Assembly: GCA_934385475.1 (NCBI GenBank)
Contig: CAKRPS010000031.1
Location: 1 to 29,249, forward strand
Source of the DNA: an uncultured Lachnospiraceae bacterium
GTDB taxonomy: Bacteria > Bacillota > Clostridia > Lachnospirales > Lachnospiraceae
Length of the DNA stretch: 29,249 nt
Direction: 5' to 3'
Part shown: positions 16,020 to 24,534 of the stretch, one piece after another
Layout: every line of letters starts with the position of its first letter
Position numbering within the stretch: position 1 is the first letter of the stretch
The notes under the pieces: model-generated
What the model was told of the DNA's origin: nothing
Database searches by the model: none
What the model saw: only the letters and a program-made list of their open reading frames with translations
Position numbers and translations under genes: made by a program

Positions 16020-16992
16020 ACATCCCCGGCTGAAAGCCCGGATCTTCAATTTTCTTTATAATATTACGGACGGTTCTGCGTGCCATCTCCACCATATTCA
16101 CTTCATAGCTGGTGATCTCGACATCACAGATTCCCGGATAGATATAATTATCAAACCCAACCACTGAAACATCCTCCGGAACACGGTATCCGACAGCTTT
16201 CAGTTTATTGATCAGATGGCCAGCCGTCAGATCGCAGTTACACACAAATGCAGTCGGCATCTGCTGTGGTATTTCAAGCTTGGTATCTACATCAATCTGG
16301 GAACCGTTTGTAACATCACGATCCGGGATCACCCACTCCGTTTTTATCTCCTGTCCGTGCTCCATAAGTGATTTCTGATATCCCAGATACCGGTCCGTGA
16401 TGCTGGTCGTTGCAAGCGGTGTTCCTACAAATGCAATGTCACGGTGTCCCATATCAAACAGATAGTTGGTCAGTGCATAGGTCCCATAGATACTGTTTGA
16501 GATAACCGTGTCACGCTGTTTCGTATGGTCATAATAATCCATATAAATAACTGGCACCTCTGCCTCTTCTTCGACGTAATCCAGATAAGCCGTTTCCATG
16601 GCACCGATAACTACTACCCCATCTACCTTCTTCTCTTCCAGGATCATAGGCAGCTTCCATTCTTCAACAGCTCTGCTGTCCACCACCTCCAAAATAACAA
16701 TACTTCCCAACGAAGCAGCTTTCTTGGTAATCTCCTGATACATCTGCCAGTAAAAGGAGGAATATTTTCCCATGTAGCACTCCTGTACCAGCACTCCGAT
16801 ATTATAGCTTCTGCTCCCCTGTATTCTCCGGGCTGCCGAAGGAGGTGTATAGCCCATCTCATCCGCCAGCTCCTTGATGCGCGCACGCATCTCCTCGCTC
16901 ACGCCCTTCTGATCTGACAGTGCCTTCGATACCGTGACGGCACTCACTCCAACCTTTTCCGCTATATCCGATAATCTTACTAATTTTGCCAT
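15970..16992 (-). CDS. LacI-family transcriptional repressor
   Basis: The repressor is 340 aa. The N-terminal helix-turn-helix is at about 6-25 (RLSDIAEKVGVSAVTVSKAL), then a hinge (PPSAARRIQGS, with Ile where the family usually has the Leu that enters the minor groove), then a sugar-binding domain with TAFVCNCDLTA and VSVVGFDNYI. It lies 4 bases after the GH36 gene, and its ribosome site (AAAGGA) overlaps the last GH36 codons, so the two are co-translated. It probably represses its own operon and perhaps the mannan operon through the shared motif. The inducer is unknown; a galactoside or mannoside is likely. Confidence 0.93.
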   Translation of the reverse strand: MAKLVRLSDIAEKVGVSAVTVSKALSDQKGVSEEMRARIKELADEMGYTPPSAARRIQGSRSYNIGVLVQECYMGKYSSFYWQMYQEITKKAASLGSIVILEVVDSRAVEEWKLPMILEEKKVDGVVVIGAMETAYLDYVEEEAEVPVIYMDYYDHTKQRDTVISNSIYGTYALTNYLFDMGHRDIAFVGTPLATTSITDRYLGYQKSLMEHGQEIKTEWVIPDRDVTNGSQIDVDTKLEIPQQMPTAFVCNCDLTAGHLINKLKAVGYRVPEDVSVVGFDNYIYPGICDVEITSYEVNMVEMARRTVRNIIKKIEDPGFQPGMFIVDGRLVYKNSVARR

Positions 16993-16996
16993 ATCT

Positions 16997-19222
16997 TTAT
17001 TCCTTTACATTCTTCCACGAAGTATTTCCTAAGTCTATTGCTGTCAGGTGGATCAGCCTTCCCTGAAAATCGCCCCATGGATTCTGTACCAGAATTCCCG
17101 CACGCATCAGAAGGTCTCCGCCAAACACTTCTCCGGTCTCTTCCACCTTGTACCGCATATCCGGGTTAAGTCCCTTCAGGCAAATTCTTCTGCTATGGCA
17201 GTTAGGTCTGTTCAGTACCTGTATAAAGGTTACCAGCGCCTCCTTCTGATCCTTGGATACCACCATATAGCAATCATACAGATGGTTCTCACGGCAGGAC
17301 GCGATCCGGTAGTAATCTCCCTCACGGACCAGATCATTATACTTGTGGTACATTGCTGTCTGCTGCGGGATCTGCTCCTGTTCCTCTTTCGCAATCTTCG
17401 TGATATCCAGCTCGTATCCAAAGGTACCTGCCAGAGCCACATATCCTCTTGTCTCAAAAGGTGTCACCCTGCCGACCGCATGGTTCGGGCAATCCGATAC
17501 ATGTGCTCCCATCGTGGAAAGCGGATAGACCAGTGCTGTTCCCTCCTGGATGCTGAGTCTCTCGATCGCATCCGTGTCATCCGAGCACCAGATCTGCGGG
17601 CTGTAATAGAGCATACCGGGGTCGAATCTCGCACCTCCGCCGGAACAGTTCTCCAGCAAAAGATCCGGGAACTCCGCAAGCATTCTCTCCTGGAGCTCAT
17701 ACACGCCAAGCACATACCGGTGATAAAGCTCTCCCTGTCTGTCGCCCGGCAGCTCCATACTTCCCATGTCAGCAAGCTGACGGTTCATATCCCATTTCAC
17801 ATATTCGATATTTGCGCTGTGCAGGATCTTGGAAATACATTCATAGACATAGTCCCGTATCTCCTTACGGCTCAGATCCAGCACATACTGATTTCTGCAA
17901 AGACTCGCTGTTCTTCCCGGCACGGCGATCGCCCAGTCCGGATGCTTCCTGTAAAGCTCGGAATCCGGCGAGATCATCTCCGGTTCCATCCAGATACCGA
18001 ATTTCATTCCAAGAGCATTCACTCCGTCTGCCAGTTTCTTCAAACCGCCGGGCAGCTTCTGTTCGTTGACCTGCCAATCTCCCAGACTGGTATTGTCATC
18101 GTTACGGTGTCCGAACCAGCCATCGTCCATTACCAGCATTTCAATTCCAAGCTGCGAAGCCCTCTTTGCAATGTCCAGAAGCTTCTCCGTGTTGAAATCA
18201 AAATAGGTAGCTTCCCAGTTGTTGATCAGAATCGGTCTCTTCTTATTCTTATATGGGCTGCGGATCAGATGATTCCTGTACAGATCATGCAGATTCCTGG
18301 TCATCTGTCCCATTCCCTCACCGGAATATGTCAGCACAACCTCAGGAGCCGTGAAGCTTTCCCCTTCTTCCAGCTTCCATGCAAAGTTATCCGGGTGGAT
18401 ACCCATTACCGCACGGATCGTATCAAACTGTGTCTTCTCGACCTGTGCCAGGAAGTTGCCAGAATAGATAAAGTGCATTCCATAGACATCTCCGTGATCC
18501 TGATCGGCATTTCTGTTCTTCCAGGCGATAAACGGATGCTCCTGATGAGAAGATTCTCCGCGCACAGAGCAGACTCCCTGTTTGCCATATCCGATCTGCC
18601 GATATTCGATCTGTCTCTCCCTCGCCCATGAACCATGCAATGTGACCATCTCAAAGTCATTGTCATCCATATCCACACAGGCTGAGAATACCTTTGTCAG
18701 CCATACCGGCTCCTTGGCATGGTTTGTCACGATAACACTTCTGGCAATCACATCTTCCTTCTCAAATACGGAATACAGAAGATCGATCCCCAGATGCAGA
18801 ACCGGGTCCTCACAGTGAATTATCAAAGCAGCCTCCGCCCCATCCGGTGCGAACGTTGCAGGAAGCCCCTGCAGTTCCGGTTTCTCGGAAAGGATCTCAT
18901 GGGAGACATACTGCGGTGTCACCGCCACATGTCCGCCCTGTGTTCTGACTGCGATGCAGCTTTCTCTGAAGTCACCGACTCCATTTCCAGGATATTCCAT
19001 CGGAAAGCAATCAAGAAAAGACACCCTGTCTCTGTCATTCTCTGACGGGACAAAAGGTGCCTCCTTGGTACGGAGCAGGTACATCGCATCCTGTGCCTTT
19101 ACTTTTCTGCCATAATAGGCATGACCAAGAAAGCCCTCTTTGTCTACCACACCCATAATGTAGCTGCTATGTACCGTGTCCATTTGAAATTGTTTTAAGT
19201 TCTCGTTATATACTATACTCAT
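16997..19222 (-). CDS. GH36 alpha-galactosidase
   Basis: The enzyme is 741 aa, the length of tetrameric group I GH36 alpha-galactosidases, without a signal peptide. An N-terminal beta-supersandwich precedes the TIM barrel. Catalytic motifs are VKWDMNR (nucleophile Asp478) and CSDDTDAIER (acid/base Asp548); MDDGWFG and ENCSGGGARFD are also present. It would strip alpha-1,6-galactose from imported galactomannan oligosaccharides, and could also act on raffinose-type sugars. I start at the ATG at 19222; a frame extending to 19264 would run across the promoter. GGGTGG 5 bases before the ATG is a modest ribosome site. The gene heads a two-gene operon with the LacI-type repressor. Confidence 0.95.
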   Translation of the reverse strand: MSIVYNENLKQFQMDTVHSSYIMGVVDKEGFLGHAYYGRKVKAQDAMYLLRTKEAPFVPSENDRDRVSFLDCFPMEYPGNGVGDFRESCIAVRTQGGHVAVTPQYVSHEILSEKPELQGLPATFAPDGAEAALIIHCEDPVLHLGIDLLYSVFEKEDVIARSVIVTNHAKEPVWLTKVFSACVDMDDNDFEMVTLHGSWARERQIEYRQIGYGKQGVCSVRGESSHQEHPFIAWKNRNADQDHGDVYGMHFIYSGNFLAQVEKTQFDTIRAVMGIHPDNFAWKLEEGESFTAPEVVLTYSGEGMGQMTRNLHDLYRNHLIRSPYKNKKRPILINNWEATYFDFNTEKLLDIAKRASQLGIEMLVMDDGWFGHRNDDNTSLGDWQVNEQKLPGGLKKLADGVNALGMKFGIWMEPEMISPDSELYRKHPDWAIAVPGRTASLCRNQYVLDLSRKEIRDYVYECISKILHSANIEYVKWDMNRQLADMGSMELPGDRQGELYHRYVLGVYELQERMLAEFPDLLLENCSGGGARFDPGMLYYSPQIWCSDDTDAIERLSIQEGTALVYPLSTMGAHVSDCPNHAVGRVTPFETRGYVALAGTFGYELDITKIAKEEQEQIPQQTAMYHKYNDLVREGDYYRIASCRENHLYDCYMVVSKDQKEALVTFIQVLNRPNCHSRRICLKGLNPDMRYKVEETGEVFGGDLLMRAGILVQNPWGDFQGRLIHLTAIDLGNTSWKNVKE

Positions 19223-19254
19223 GGTAACCACCCCACCGTTTTTATCGTGAGTAT

Positions 19255-19284
19255 AGTATAGCATAACTTAATTTAATTTGCCTA
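19255..19284 (-). promoter_or_regulatory. Candidate promoter and operator of the GH36-lacI operon
   Basis: On the minus strand a -35 TAGGCA (19279-19284) and a -10 TATACT (19255-19260) are 18 bases apart; a second TATACT overlaps at 19250-19255. The spacer holds TAAATTAAGTTAT (19263-19275), which shares the 10-mer AATTAAGTTA with the araC-family promoter. A protein bound there would block RNA polymerase. I see no terminator between the ATPase stop (19331) and this promoter, so read-through from the upstream ABC operon is possible. Confidence 0.5.
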
Positions 19285-19330
19285 GCTGTTAATTTAGGTT
19301 TTTTTAAGTTTTCTTTCAAGTACCTTACAC

Positions 19331-20995
19331 TTACTTAACTTCCTGCTTTTGAAGCTTAACACTGCCTGCACAGACGCATTTTCCGGATTTCCGGTCAAAC
19401 AGAAGAATGTCCGTTCCTTCTATATTGAAGTTCTTCTTATCGCCGATCTGATACAGAGTGCTTCCGAAGGATACGCCCGTCAGAAGGAAATTGCCGACTG
19501 CGATCTTGATCGTGGATTCCATACCGGTAGGCATGGCACCGAAGATCACACCGCTCACGTTTCCCTCCGGCTGGATCTTGATACACTCCGGACGGATACC
19601 GATCACGAAATCCTCATTGGTGATCACCGGCTCTTCCTGAAGACTGAAATCATTTTCTTCCACCTTGCTGATATGGTATTTGAACACCTCGTCCTTGTTG
19701 CCCTTCTCCACTGCCTTCTTATCTGCACGGATTGCCTCAAGCTGTGCCTGCGCACGTCTCTCTTCCTCATCTCTGCCCGCAAACCATTGCTGGATATTCA
19801 GCTTTTCATTCGGAGTAAACACTGCCCGATAGCCATCCAGTACTGAAAGTTCAAACTGTCCTTCCTTGTTCTGTGTGCCCTTCGCCTCCACAAAGTTGAT
19901 CGAAGGATTTCCCACAAAGTCTGCCACGAACAGGTTCTTCGGTCTGTTGTATACCGTCAGCGGTGCGTCATACTGCTGCAGAACACCGTTATTGATCAGG
20001 CAGATCTTGGTTGCCAGTGTCATAGCCTCCATCTGGTCATGTGTTACATAGACAAAGGTACTGCCGGTCTCCAGGTGCAGTCTCTGCAGCTCGTAGCGCA
20101 TCTCCAGTCTGAGCTTTGCATCCAGGTTTGACAGCGGCTCATCCATAAAAAGAACCTGCGGCTCCGGGGCCAATGTTCTGGCAATTGCCACTCTCTGCTG
20201 CTGACCACCGGAAAGCTCTGCCGGATAACGATCCATGAACATTCCGATCTTTACAATGCGGGATACTCTTCTGACAGACAGATCGACCTCTTCCTTGGTC
20301 AGTTTCCGGACACTGGTCACAGGTTTTCCAGCCTCGGTGACTGCAAAGTCCTTGTCAAGCTTCTGTCCCTTTGCCTCGTAGGACTTCTTAATGGATTCCA
20401 GTTCCTTTTCCAGGCTCTGTCTCTTGTCATCGGCGGCCTTCGTGATATCTGCCGCCTCATGAATTCGAAATCCAAAGAATTCCTTTGCAGTATACATCGA
20501 CATGGTAAAGGCATCTATCATTTTCAGATATACCTTATTCGTCTCCAGCTTGCCGTTTTTATCCTTACATTCCTCGACGATCTTCTTAATCTCTTTCGGG
20601 CTTTTCAAAGCCTCGATCATTGTCGCATATTTCTTCGCCGTAAAATCATAGGTCGGCATTTCCTCTTTAATGTTGCTCAGACCAAAGGAAATATTCTGAT
20701 AAACTGTCATGTTCGGCCACAGTGCATAGTTCTGGAACAGGAAGCCTACCTTTCTTTTGTTGGCAGGAATATTGATTCCCGCCTCACTGTCATACACAAC
20801 CCGGTCACCGATCTTAATCTGTCCGCTTGTCGGTGTCTCCAGTCCTGCAATCATACGCAGTGTGGTTGTTTTACCACAGCCGGACGGTCCCAGCAGTGTG
20901 ATAAACGCGTTATCTTCTATATCGAGATCCAGATGGTCTACTCCAAAAAACTTTCCCCATCTCTTCGTAACATTGGTCAATGTAATTTTTGGCAT
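19331..20995 (-). CDS. ABC importer ATPase with a large helical-domain insertion
   Basis: The ATPase is 554 aa, well above the usual 350-370 for MalK/FbpC-type subunits. Motifs: Walker A GPSGCGKT (36-43), Q-loop Gln88 (FLFQNYALWPNMTVYQNISFGL), signature LSGGQQQR (261-268), Walker B VLFMDEP (281-287) and H-loop His319. The Q-loop and signature are 173 residues apart, against about 53 in MalK, so about 120 residues (roughly 112-235, charged, partly coiled-coil) are inserted in the helical subdomain that meets the permease. A charged stretch (about 405-455) also enlarges the C-terminal regulatory domain. It starts 3 bases after the permease stop, with AGGAGG 10 bases before the ATG. It energises the importer of 20999-24334. 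Confidence 0.93.
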   Translation of the reverse strand: MPKITLTNVTKRWGKFFGVDHLDLDIEDNAFITLLGPSGCGKTTTLRMIAGLETPTSGQIKIGDRVVYDSEAGINIPANKRKVGFLFQNYALWPNMTVYQNISFGLSNIKEEMPTYDFTAKKYATMIEALKSPKEIKKIVEECKDKNGKLETNKVYLKMIDAFTMSMYTAKEFFGFRIHEAADITKAADDKRQSLEKELESIKKSYEAKGQKLDKDFAVTEAGKPVTSVRKLTKEEVDLSVRRVSRIVKIGMFMDRYPAELSGGQQQRVAIARTLAPEPQVLFMDEPLSNLDAKLRLEMRYELQRLHLETGSTFVYVTHDQMEAMTLATKICLINNGVLQQYDAPLTVYNRPKNLFVADFVGNPSINFVEAKGTQNKEGQFELSVLDGYRAVFTPNEKLNIQQWFAGRDEEERRAQAQLEAIRADKKAVEKGNKDEVFKYHISKVEENDFSLQEEPVITNEDFVIGIRPECIKIQPEGNVSGVIFGAMPTGMESTIKIAVGNFLLTGVSFGSTLYQIGDKKNFNIEGTDILLFDRKSGKCVCAGSVKLQKQEVK

Positions 20996-20998
20996 GGT

Positions 20999-22822
20999 TT
21001 AATTTCCTCCTATTCCCTCATCCAGGCTCGCACCTGTAATCTTATTTACCAGTGTGTTAAATACCAGGATCAAAACAATCAAGATCAGGTTGATCGCACT
21101 GGAGAACGCATACAATCCCATCTCATCAAAATAATCAAGCGTCGTTGATAAGATAAATCCCTGTGTACAGAGCAAAAGGAACAGGGACAGCTCTCGCAGG
21201 CATGTCATAAACGGTAACAAAAATCCGCTGATGATCGAAGATTTCTGGATCGGCACAATAATGCGGAACATCCGCTTTGTCCACGGAAGATCCTGAATGA
21301 TGGCCGCCTCCTCGATCTCTCCCGAAAGCTGAAGCATGGAATTGAGTGCGCTTCGGCTTGCAAACGGGATGTACTTCACCGTACCCGCAATGATCAACAA
21401 TGCGTAGGTGTTAAACAGGTTGATCCTCTCATTGGAAAACAGGATAAAGAACGCTGCGCCAACTGCCAGGGACGGCATCAGGTAAGGCAGGAATGCCATG
21501 TTGTTTACATAATTCGCCCACTTGCTTCTGCGGTTCTTGGATACCGCATATCCGATCAGGGTTCCGATCGTACCGGCAAGGAGTGCACAGCAAACCGCTA
21601 CCAGCATGGTTCCTCCCAGAGCTTTCCAGATCATATTGTTGAAAAGGATTCCCTGCTGTCCATACAGTGCACCGTCGCTGTTTCCTCTGGTGATCCACCA
21701 CTTGGTCGTCAGGTTGTTCAGATCGCCGGTATACAGGAAGCTGTAATCTCCGGGATTTGGAAGGAAGGTCTCTATCGCAAAGGATACGATCGGGAAAATA
21801 CTGGTAAAGAAGGTTACAACGATCAGGATCACACCGATCACATACTTTCCTGCTTTTCCCAGATTGATCTTAGAGATCTGCCCGGATTTTCCGGTCACGG
21901 TCGTATAACTCTTCCGGCTCTTAAGTCCCATCTGGTTGATTCCCAGAATCAGGATACCGAAGATCATCATGATGATCGCCAGAATACTGGCCTCGCCGGT
22001 ATACTTCGAGTTCATCGATACGTACTTGGTGGAAAGGGTGGTAAGTCCCAGATAATGAGGAACCGGATAACTTCCCATCGCACTTCCGAACACCAGCAGA
22101 ATCGTGGAAAGGATCGCCGGTTTTACCATCGGAAGGGTAACCCTTGTCATAATCCTCCACTTCGGGGTGTCCAGAATCGTCGCCGCCTCTTCCAGATTGG
22201 CATCCATATTGCGGAAGATTCCACCGATCATGATATACGCAAACGGTGCATAATGAAGTCCGAGTACCACCGCACAGGGCAGAAGTCCCTGACACCACCA
22301 TTTCGGCATCACAATTCCGAACAGGGAAGCCAGAAGGCCGTTCGAGGTACCTGTCACCGCGTTGCTGTTAAACATGTTCTGCCATACAACTGCCAGTGTC
22401 CACTGCGGCATGATGTACGGGAAAATAAAAATCGAACTCAGATACTTTTTAAATTTCAAATTTGTTCTTGTGATCAGAAAAGCAAACAGGCCACCAAACA
22501 AAATAGAAATCAGACAGGTAAACACCGCCAACAGAACCGTATTCCAGATCGGTATCCACAGATTGGTCTTCGCCAGCTTACTGGTGAACAGATCCGTATA
22601 GTTTACAAGAGAATATCCGCTTGCCTTTCCGGACAAATGCTGATCGATCGTACCCGGATGGATTTTCAGGGTATCCTGCACAATTGCCACAATCGGTGCA
22701 ATCGTTGTAAAAGTCAGCACAATTCCGAACAGGAGAAGAATGATATTCTGTGGTTTCATAAAATAAGTCTTTATTTTATTTTTAAATATTGCAAATGAAT
22801 TGCGTTTTGCCATCTCTCCCAT
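20999..22822 (-). CDS. Fused double ABC permease, iron/sugar-phosphate (ThiP/AfuB) type
   Basis: The integral membrane protein is 607 aa with about twelve helices. It joins two permease domains, each with an EAA loop: LEEAATILDTPKWRIMTRV (about 210-228) and IEEAAIIQDLPWTKRMFRI (about 503-521). This double layout is typical of the ferric-iron, thiamine and AfuABC sugar-phosphate importer group, and unlike the CUT1 pair in the mannan operon. AAGGAG lies 5 bases before the ATG at 22822. It is encoded between its binding lipoprotein and its ATPase. The substrate cannot be read from the permease. Confidence 0.92.
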   Translation of the reverse strand: MGEMAKRNSFAIFKNKIKTYFMKPQNIILLLFGIVLTFTTIAPIVAIVQDTLKIHPGTIDQHLSGKASGYSLVNYTDLFTSKLAKTNLWIPIWNTVLLAVFTCLISILFGGLFAFLITRTNLKFKKYLSSIFIFPYIMPQWTLAVVWQNMFNSNAVTGTSNGLLASLFGIVMPKWWCQGLLPCAVVLGLHYAPFAYIMIGGIFRNMDANLEEAATILDTPKWRIMTRVTLPMVKPAILSTILLVFGSAMGSYPVPHYLGLTTLSTKYVSMNSKYTGEASILAIIMMIFGILILGINQMGLKSRKSYTTVTGKSGQISKINLGKAGKYVIGVILIVVTFFTSIFPIVSFAIETFLPNPGDYSFLYTGDLNNLTTKWWITRGNSDGALYGQQGILFNNMIWKALGGTMLVAVCCALLAGTIGTLIGYAVSKNRRSKWANYVNNMAFLPYLMPSLAVGAAFFILFSNERINLFNTYALLIIAGTVKYIPFASRSALNSMLQLSGEIEEAAIIQDLPWTKRMFRIIVPIQKSSIISGFLLPFMTCLRELSLFLLLCTQGFILSTTLDYFDEMGLYAFSSAINLILIVLILVFNTLVNKITGASLDEGIGGN

Positions 22823-22839
22823 AAGATCTCCTTAAAACA

Positions 22840-22867
22840 CTTCAAAGGCGTTTGACCGCCTTTGAAG
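22840..22867 (-). promoter_or_regulatory. Intercistronic stem-loop between binding-protein and permease genes
   Basis: A perfect 11-bp stem (CTTCAAAGGCG at 22840-22850 with CGCCTTTGAAG at 22857-22867) encloses a 6-base loop. On the minus strand it is followed by TGTTTTAAGGAG, so it may be a leaky terminator or an mRNA-stabilising hairpin. It comes 12 bases after the lipoprotein stop, the same position as the hairpin in the mannan operon. Confidence 0.7.
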
Positions 22868-22879
22868 CAACTATTGATT

Positions 22880-24334
22880 TTATTCTTCTGCTGCGCCTTC
22901 GCTGTATTTTGTCAGAAGCTCGATCCAGCTTCCTACGGTGAAGGAAACCGATGCACAATACTCAGGGTCTTCCAGAACAAGCTCACCGTCATTAGTCCAC
23001 CAATCGTAGCCTCGGTCATTCTTACACTCATACACAACATTGCCGGATTCATCACAACCGCCCTTGCTGTGTCCATAGGTAGCCTCGATTGCCGAAGCAA
23101 CGTCCGGGTTAGAAGAATATCCACCCATGTCCTTGCCCCATGCACTGAAGCCGTCCTCCGTGCAGGTCATATAAGCGATAAATGCACATGCTGTCCACGG
23201 AAGCGGAGAATTCTCTGTCACGAAAAGGTAATGGCAGTAACCGTAACCACCGATACCCTTATAGCCATCCTGATAAGCGGCAACCTTCACATTGTTAACC
23301 GATACGGTTGCAGACTCTTCTACGGAACGAAGCTTGGAGTATACCAGCAGGCCTGCCTGATCGGTTGCGGAATCTGTAACCAGTGTGTTGCAGATCGGGC
23401 CATCATCTGTCTGTGCATTGTAGCTCTCTACCCACAGCTTGATCCATGCAAGGGCATATTTACCATCTGCGCCAAGTCCAAGGTCTGCTGCCTCAGATTC
23501 CATCTCATTGATGGTCGGCTGGAAGTATGCCTGGCTGTCTGCATCAAGTGCTTCATAAGCTTCCCTGAGCCATGCTGCATATTTGTCTTCTGTCAGCATA
23601 TAGAGGAAGTTCTTTCCTACAATCTCGGAATCAATATCCATAAACAACGTATGTACATCCGGTCCTACGAAATCCCAGCAGTTCTTGTATTCCTTAGAAC
23701 CTGTGCAGTTGTACTCAAACACCTTGTTCAATGTCTGCAACGGAAGATATCCTTCGTATGCGTCCGGTGTTATGCCGTTCGCCTCTGCCCACTCCTTCGG
23801 AACAAAGGTATCCAGAATACCGGTCTGCACCATCTTGGATTCGATCTGATTACCATCCTGGATCAAGGTCATGGCAAAGGTTCCTGTGTCCTTCAGGGAA
23901 TCTGCCGTAAGCTGCTCAAAAATCTTATTGTTCTTAGGCTGCTGCCACTCAAATTCCATCGTATAAGAAGGATCGATCGACTGTAAATATTCGATGAAAA
24001 GCGGAAGTGCAGATTTACCACGGCTGGAGTTTCCTACGCCGTAGAAGGTCTGTCCGTTGGACTCCTCGATCGCCTTTGCTGCCAGCTCTTCCAGAGTCAT
24101 CCCCTCTGCTTCTTTGATGATCTTCTGTGTTGCTGTCAGATTCGCATCGTCCACCTCTGCGGGAGCTTCCTGCGCCTCATCACTGCTGCTATCCTCAGTT
24201 TTCGCCTCAGTCGCTGTCTCCGTTGCCGCATCGTTTGATGTTGTAGATGCCGCATCATTGCCGGATCCACATCCTGCCAAAGCGGAAACTACCATACAGC
24301 TTGCCAATAAAACCGATACAATTTTCTTTTTCAC
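22880..24334 (-). CDS. Extracellular solute-binding lipoprotein of the second ABC importer
   Basis: The 484-aa lipoprotein has lipobox LAGC (Cys22), then an acidic Ser/Thr/Ala/Glu tether (about 23-65), then a binding-protein domain (LFIEYLQSIDPSYTMEFEWQQ; TGILDTFVPKEWAEANG; AYQDGYKGIGGYGYCHYLFV). It contains several cysteines beyond the lipobox. Its operon partners, a double permease and an FbpC-type ATPase, place it with iron- or sugar-phosphate-type importers, but I cannot assign a ligand. The start is a GTG, with GGAGGG 7 bases upstream; there is no usable ATG nearby. It is transcribed from its own promoter downstream of the sensing operon's terminator. Confidence 0.88.
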   Translation of the reverse strand: MKKKIVSVLLASCMVVSALAGCGSGNDAASTTSNDAATETATEAKTEDSSSDEAQEAPAEVDDANLTATQKIIKEAEGMTLEELAAKAIEESNGQTFYGVGNSSRGKSALPLFIEYLQSIDPSYTMEFEWQQPKNNKIFEQLTADSLKDTGTFAMTLIQDGNQIESKMVQTGILDTFVPKEWAEANGITPDAYEGYLPLQTLNKVFEYNCTGSKEYKNCWDFVGPDVHTLFMDIDSEIVGKNFLYMLTEDKYAAWLREAYEALDADSQAYFQPTINEMESEAADLGLGADGKYALAWIKLWVESYNAQTDDGPICNTLVTDSATDQAGLLVYSKLRSVEESATVSVNNVKVAAYQDGYKGIGGYGYCHYLFVTENSPLPWTACAFIAYMTCTEDGFSAWGKDMGGYSSNPDVASAIEATYGHSKGGCDESGNVVYECKNDRGYDWWTNDGELVLEDPEYCASVSFTVGSWIELLTKYSEGAAEE

Positions 24335-24393
24335 TTTTTTACCCTCCTGTTTGTTTTTTGTGAACCCTGTATTTGTTTCACCTTGTAAATAGA

Positions 24394-24422
24394 ATTATAG
24401 AAGAATAATTGCACAGGATAAA
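24394..24422 (-). promoter_or_regulatory. Candidate promoter of the second ABC operon
   Basis: On the minus strand a perfect -10 TATAAT (24394-24399) follows a poor -35 TTTATC (24417-24422) at 17 bases. A weak -35 with a strong -10 suggests activation, and the adjacent response regulator is the natural candidate. The leader before the GTG start is about 55 bases. Confidence 0.5.
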
Positions 24423-24468
24423 TGGGGTAAAACTGTAATTACCTTTACATTTCTGCAATATTTGCACA
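24404..24468 (-). promoter_or_regulatory. Direct repeat and palindrome, candidate response-regulator sites
   Basis: On the plus strand AATAATTGCACA (24404-24415) and AATATTTGCACA (24457-24468) match at 11 of 12 positions and are 53 bases apart, about five helical turns. The distal copy overlaps a palindrome, TGCAA-TAT-TTGCA (24454-24466). The proximal copy falls between the -35 and -10 boxes. GTAATTAC (about 24435-24442) is a further small palindrome between them. Confidence 0.4.
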
Positions 24469-24502
24469 AGGCTTTTTATTTTTCATTGTTCATAATATAC
24501 AA

Positions 24503-24534
24503 AATCCACAACGAATTATCATTCGTTGTGGATT
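24503..24534 (-). terminator. Terminator of the sensing operon, overlapping the regulator's stop codon
   Basis: A perfect 14-bp stem (AATCCACAACGAAT at 24503-24516 with ATTCGTTGTGGATT at 24521-24534) encloses a 4-base loop and is followed on the minus strand by TTTTGTATATT. One arm encodes the last residues of the response regulator (IHNE), and the stop codon is at the loop. It separates the sensing operon from the ABC operon. Confidence 0.8.

Noticed and set aside
16020..16050. A weak GGCT/AGCC hairpin followed by T-rich sequence, as a terminator of the araC-family gene
   Set aside because: Only four base pairs next to the loop with a C-C mismatch, inside the lacI-type coding sequence; too weak to call.
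17048..18631. A 527-codon plus-strand frame opposite the GH36 gene
   Set aside because: Antisense shadow of a clear alpha-galactosidase; no ribosome binding site and no recognisable domain.
22862..23986. A 374-codon plus-strand frame opposite the second binding-lipoprotein gene
   Set aside because: Cys/Leu/Ile-rich antisense shadow of a lipoprotein gene with a clear lipobox and ribosome site.
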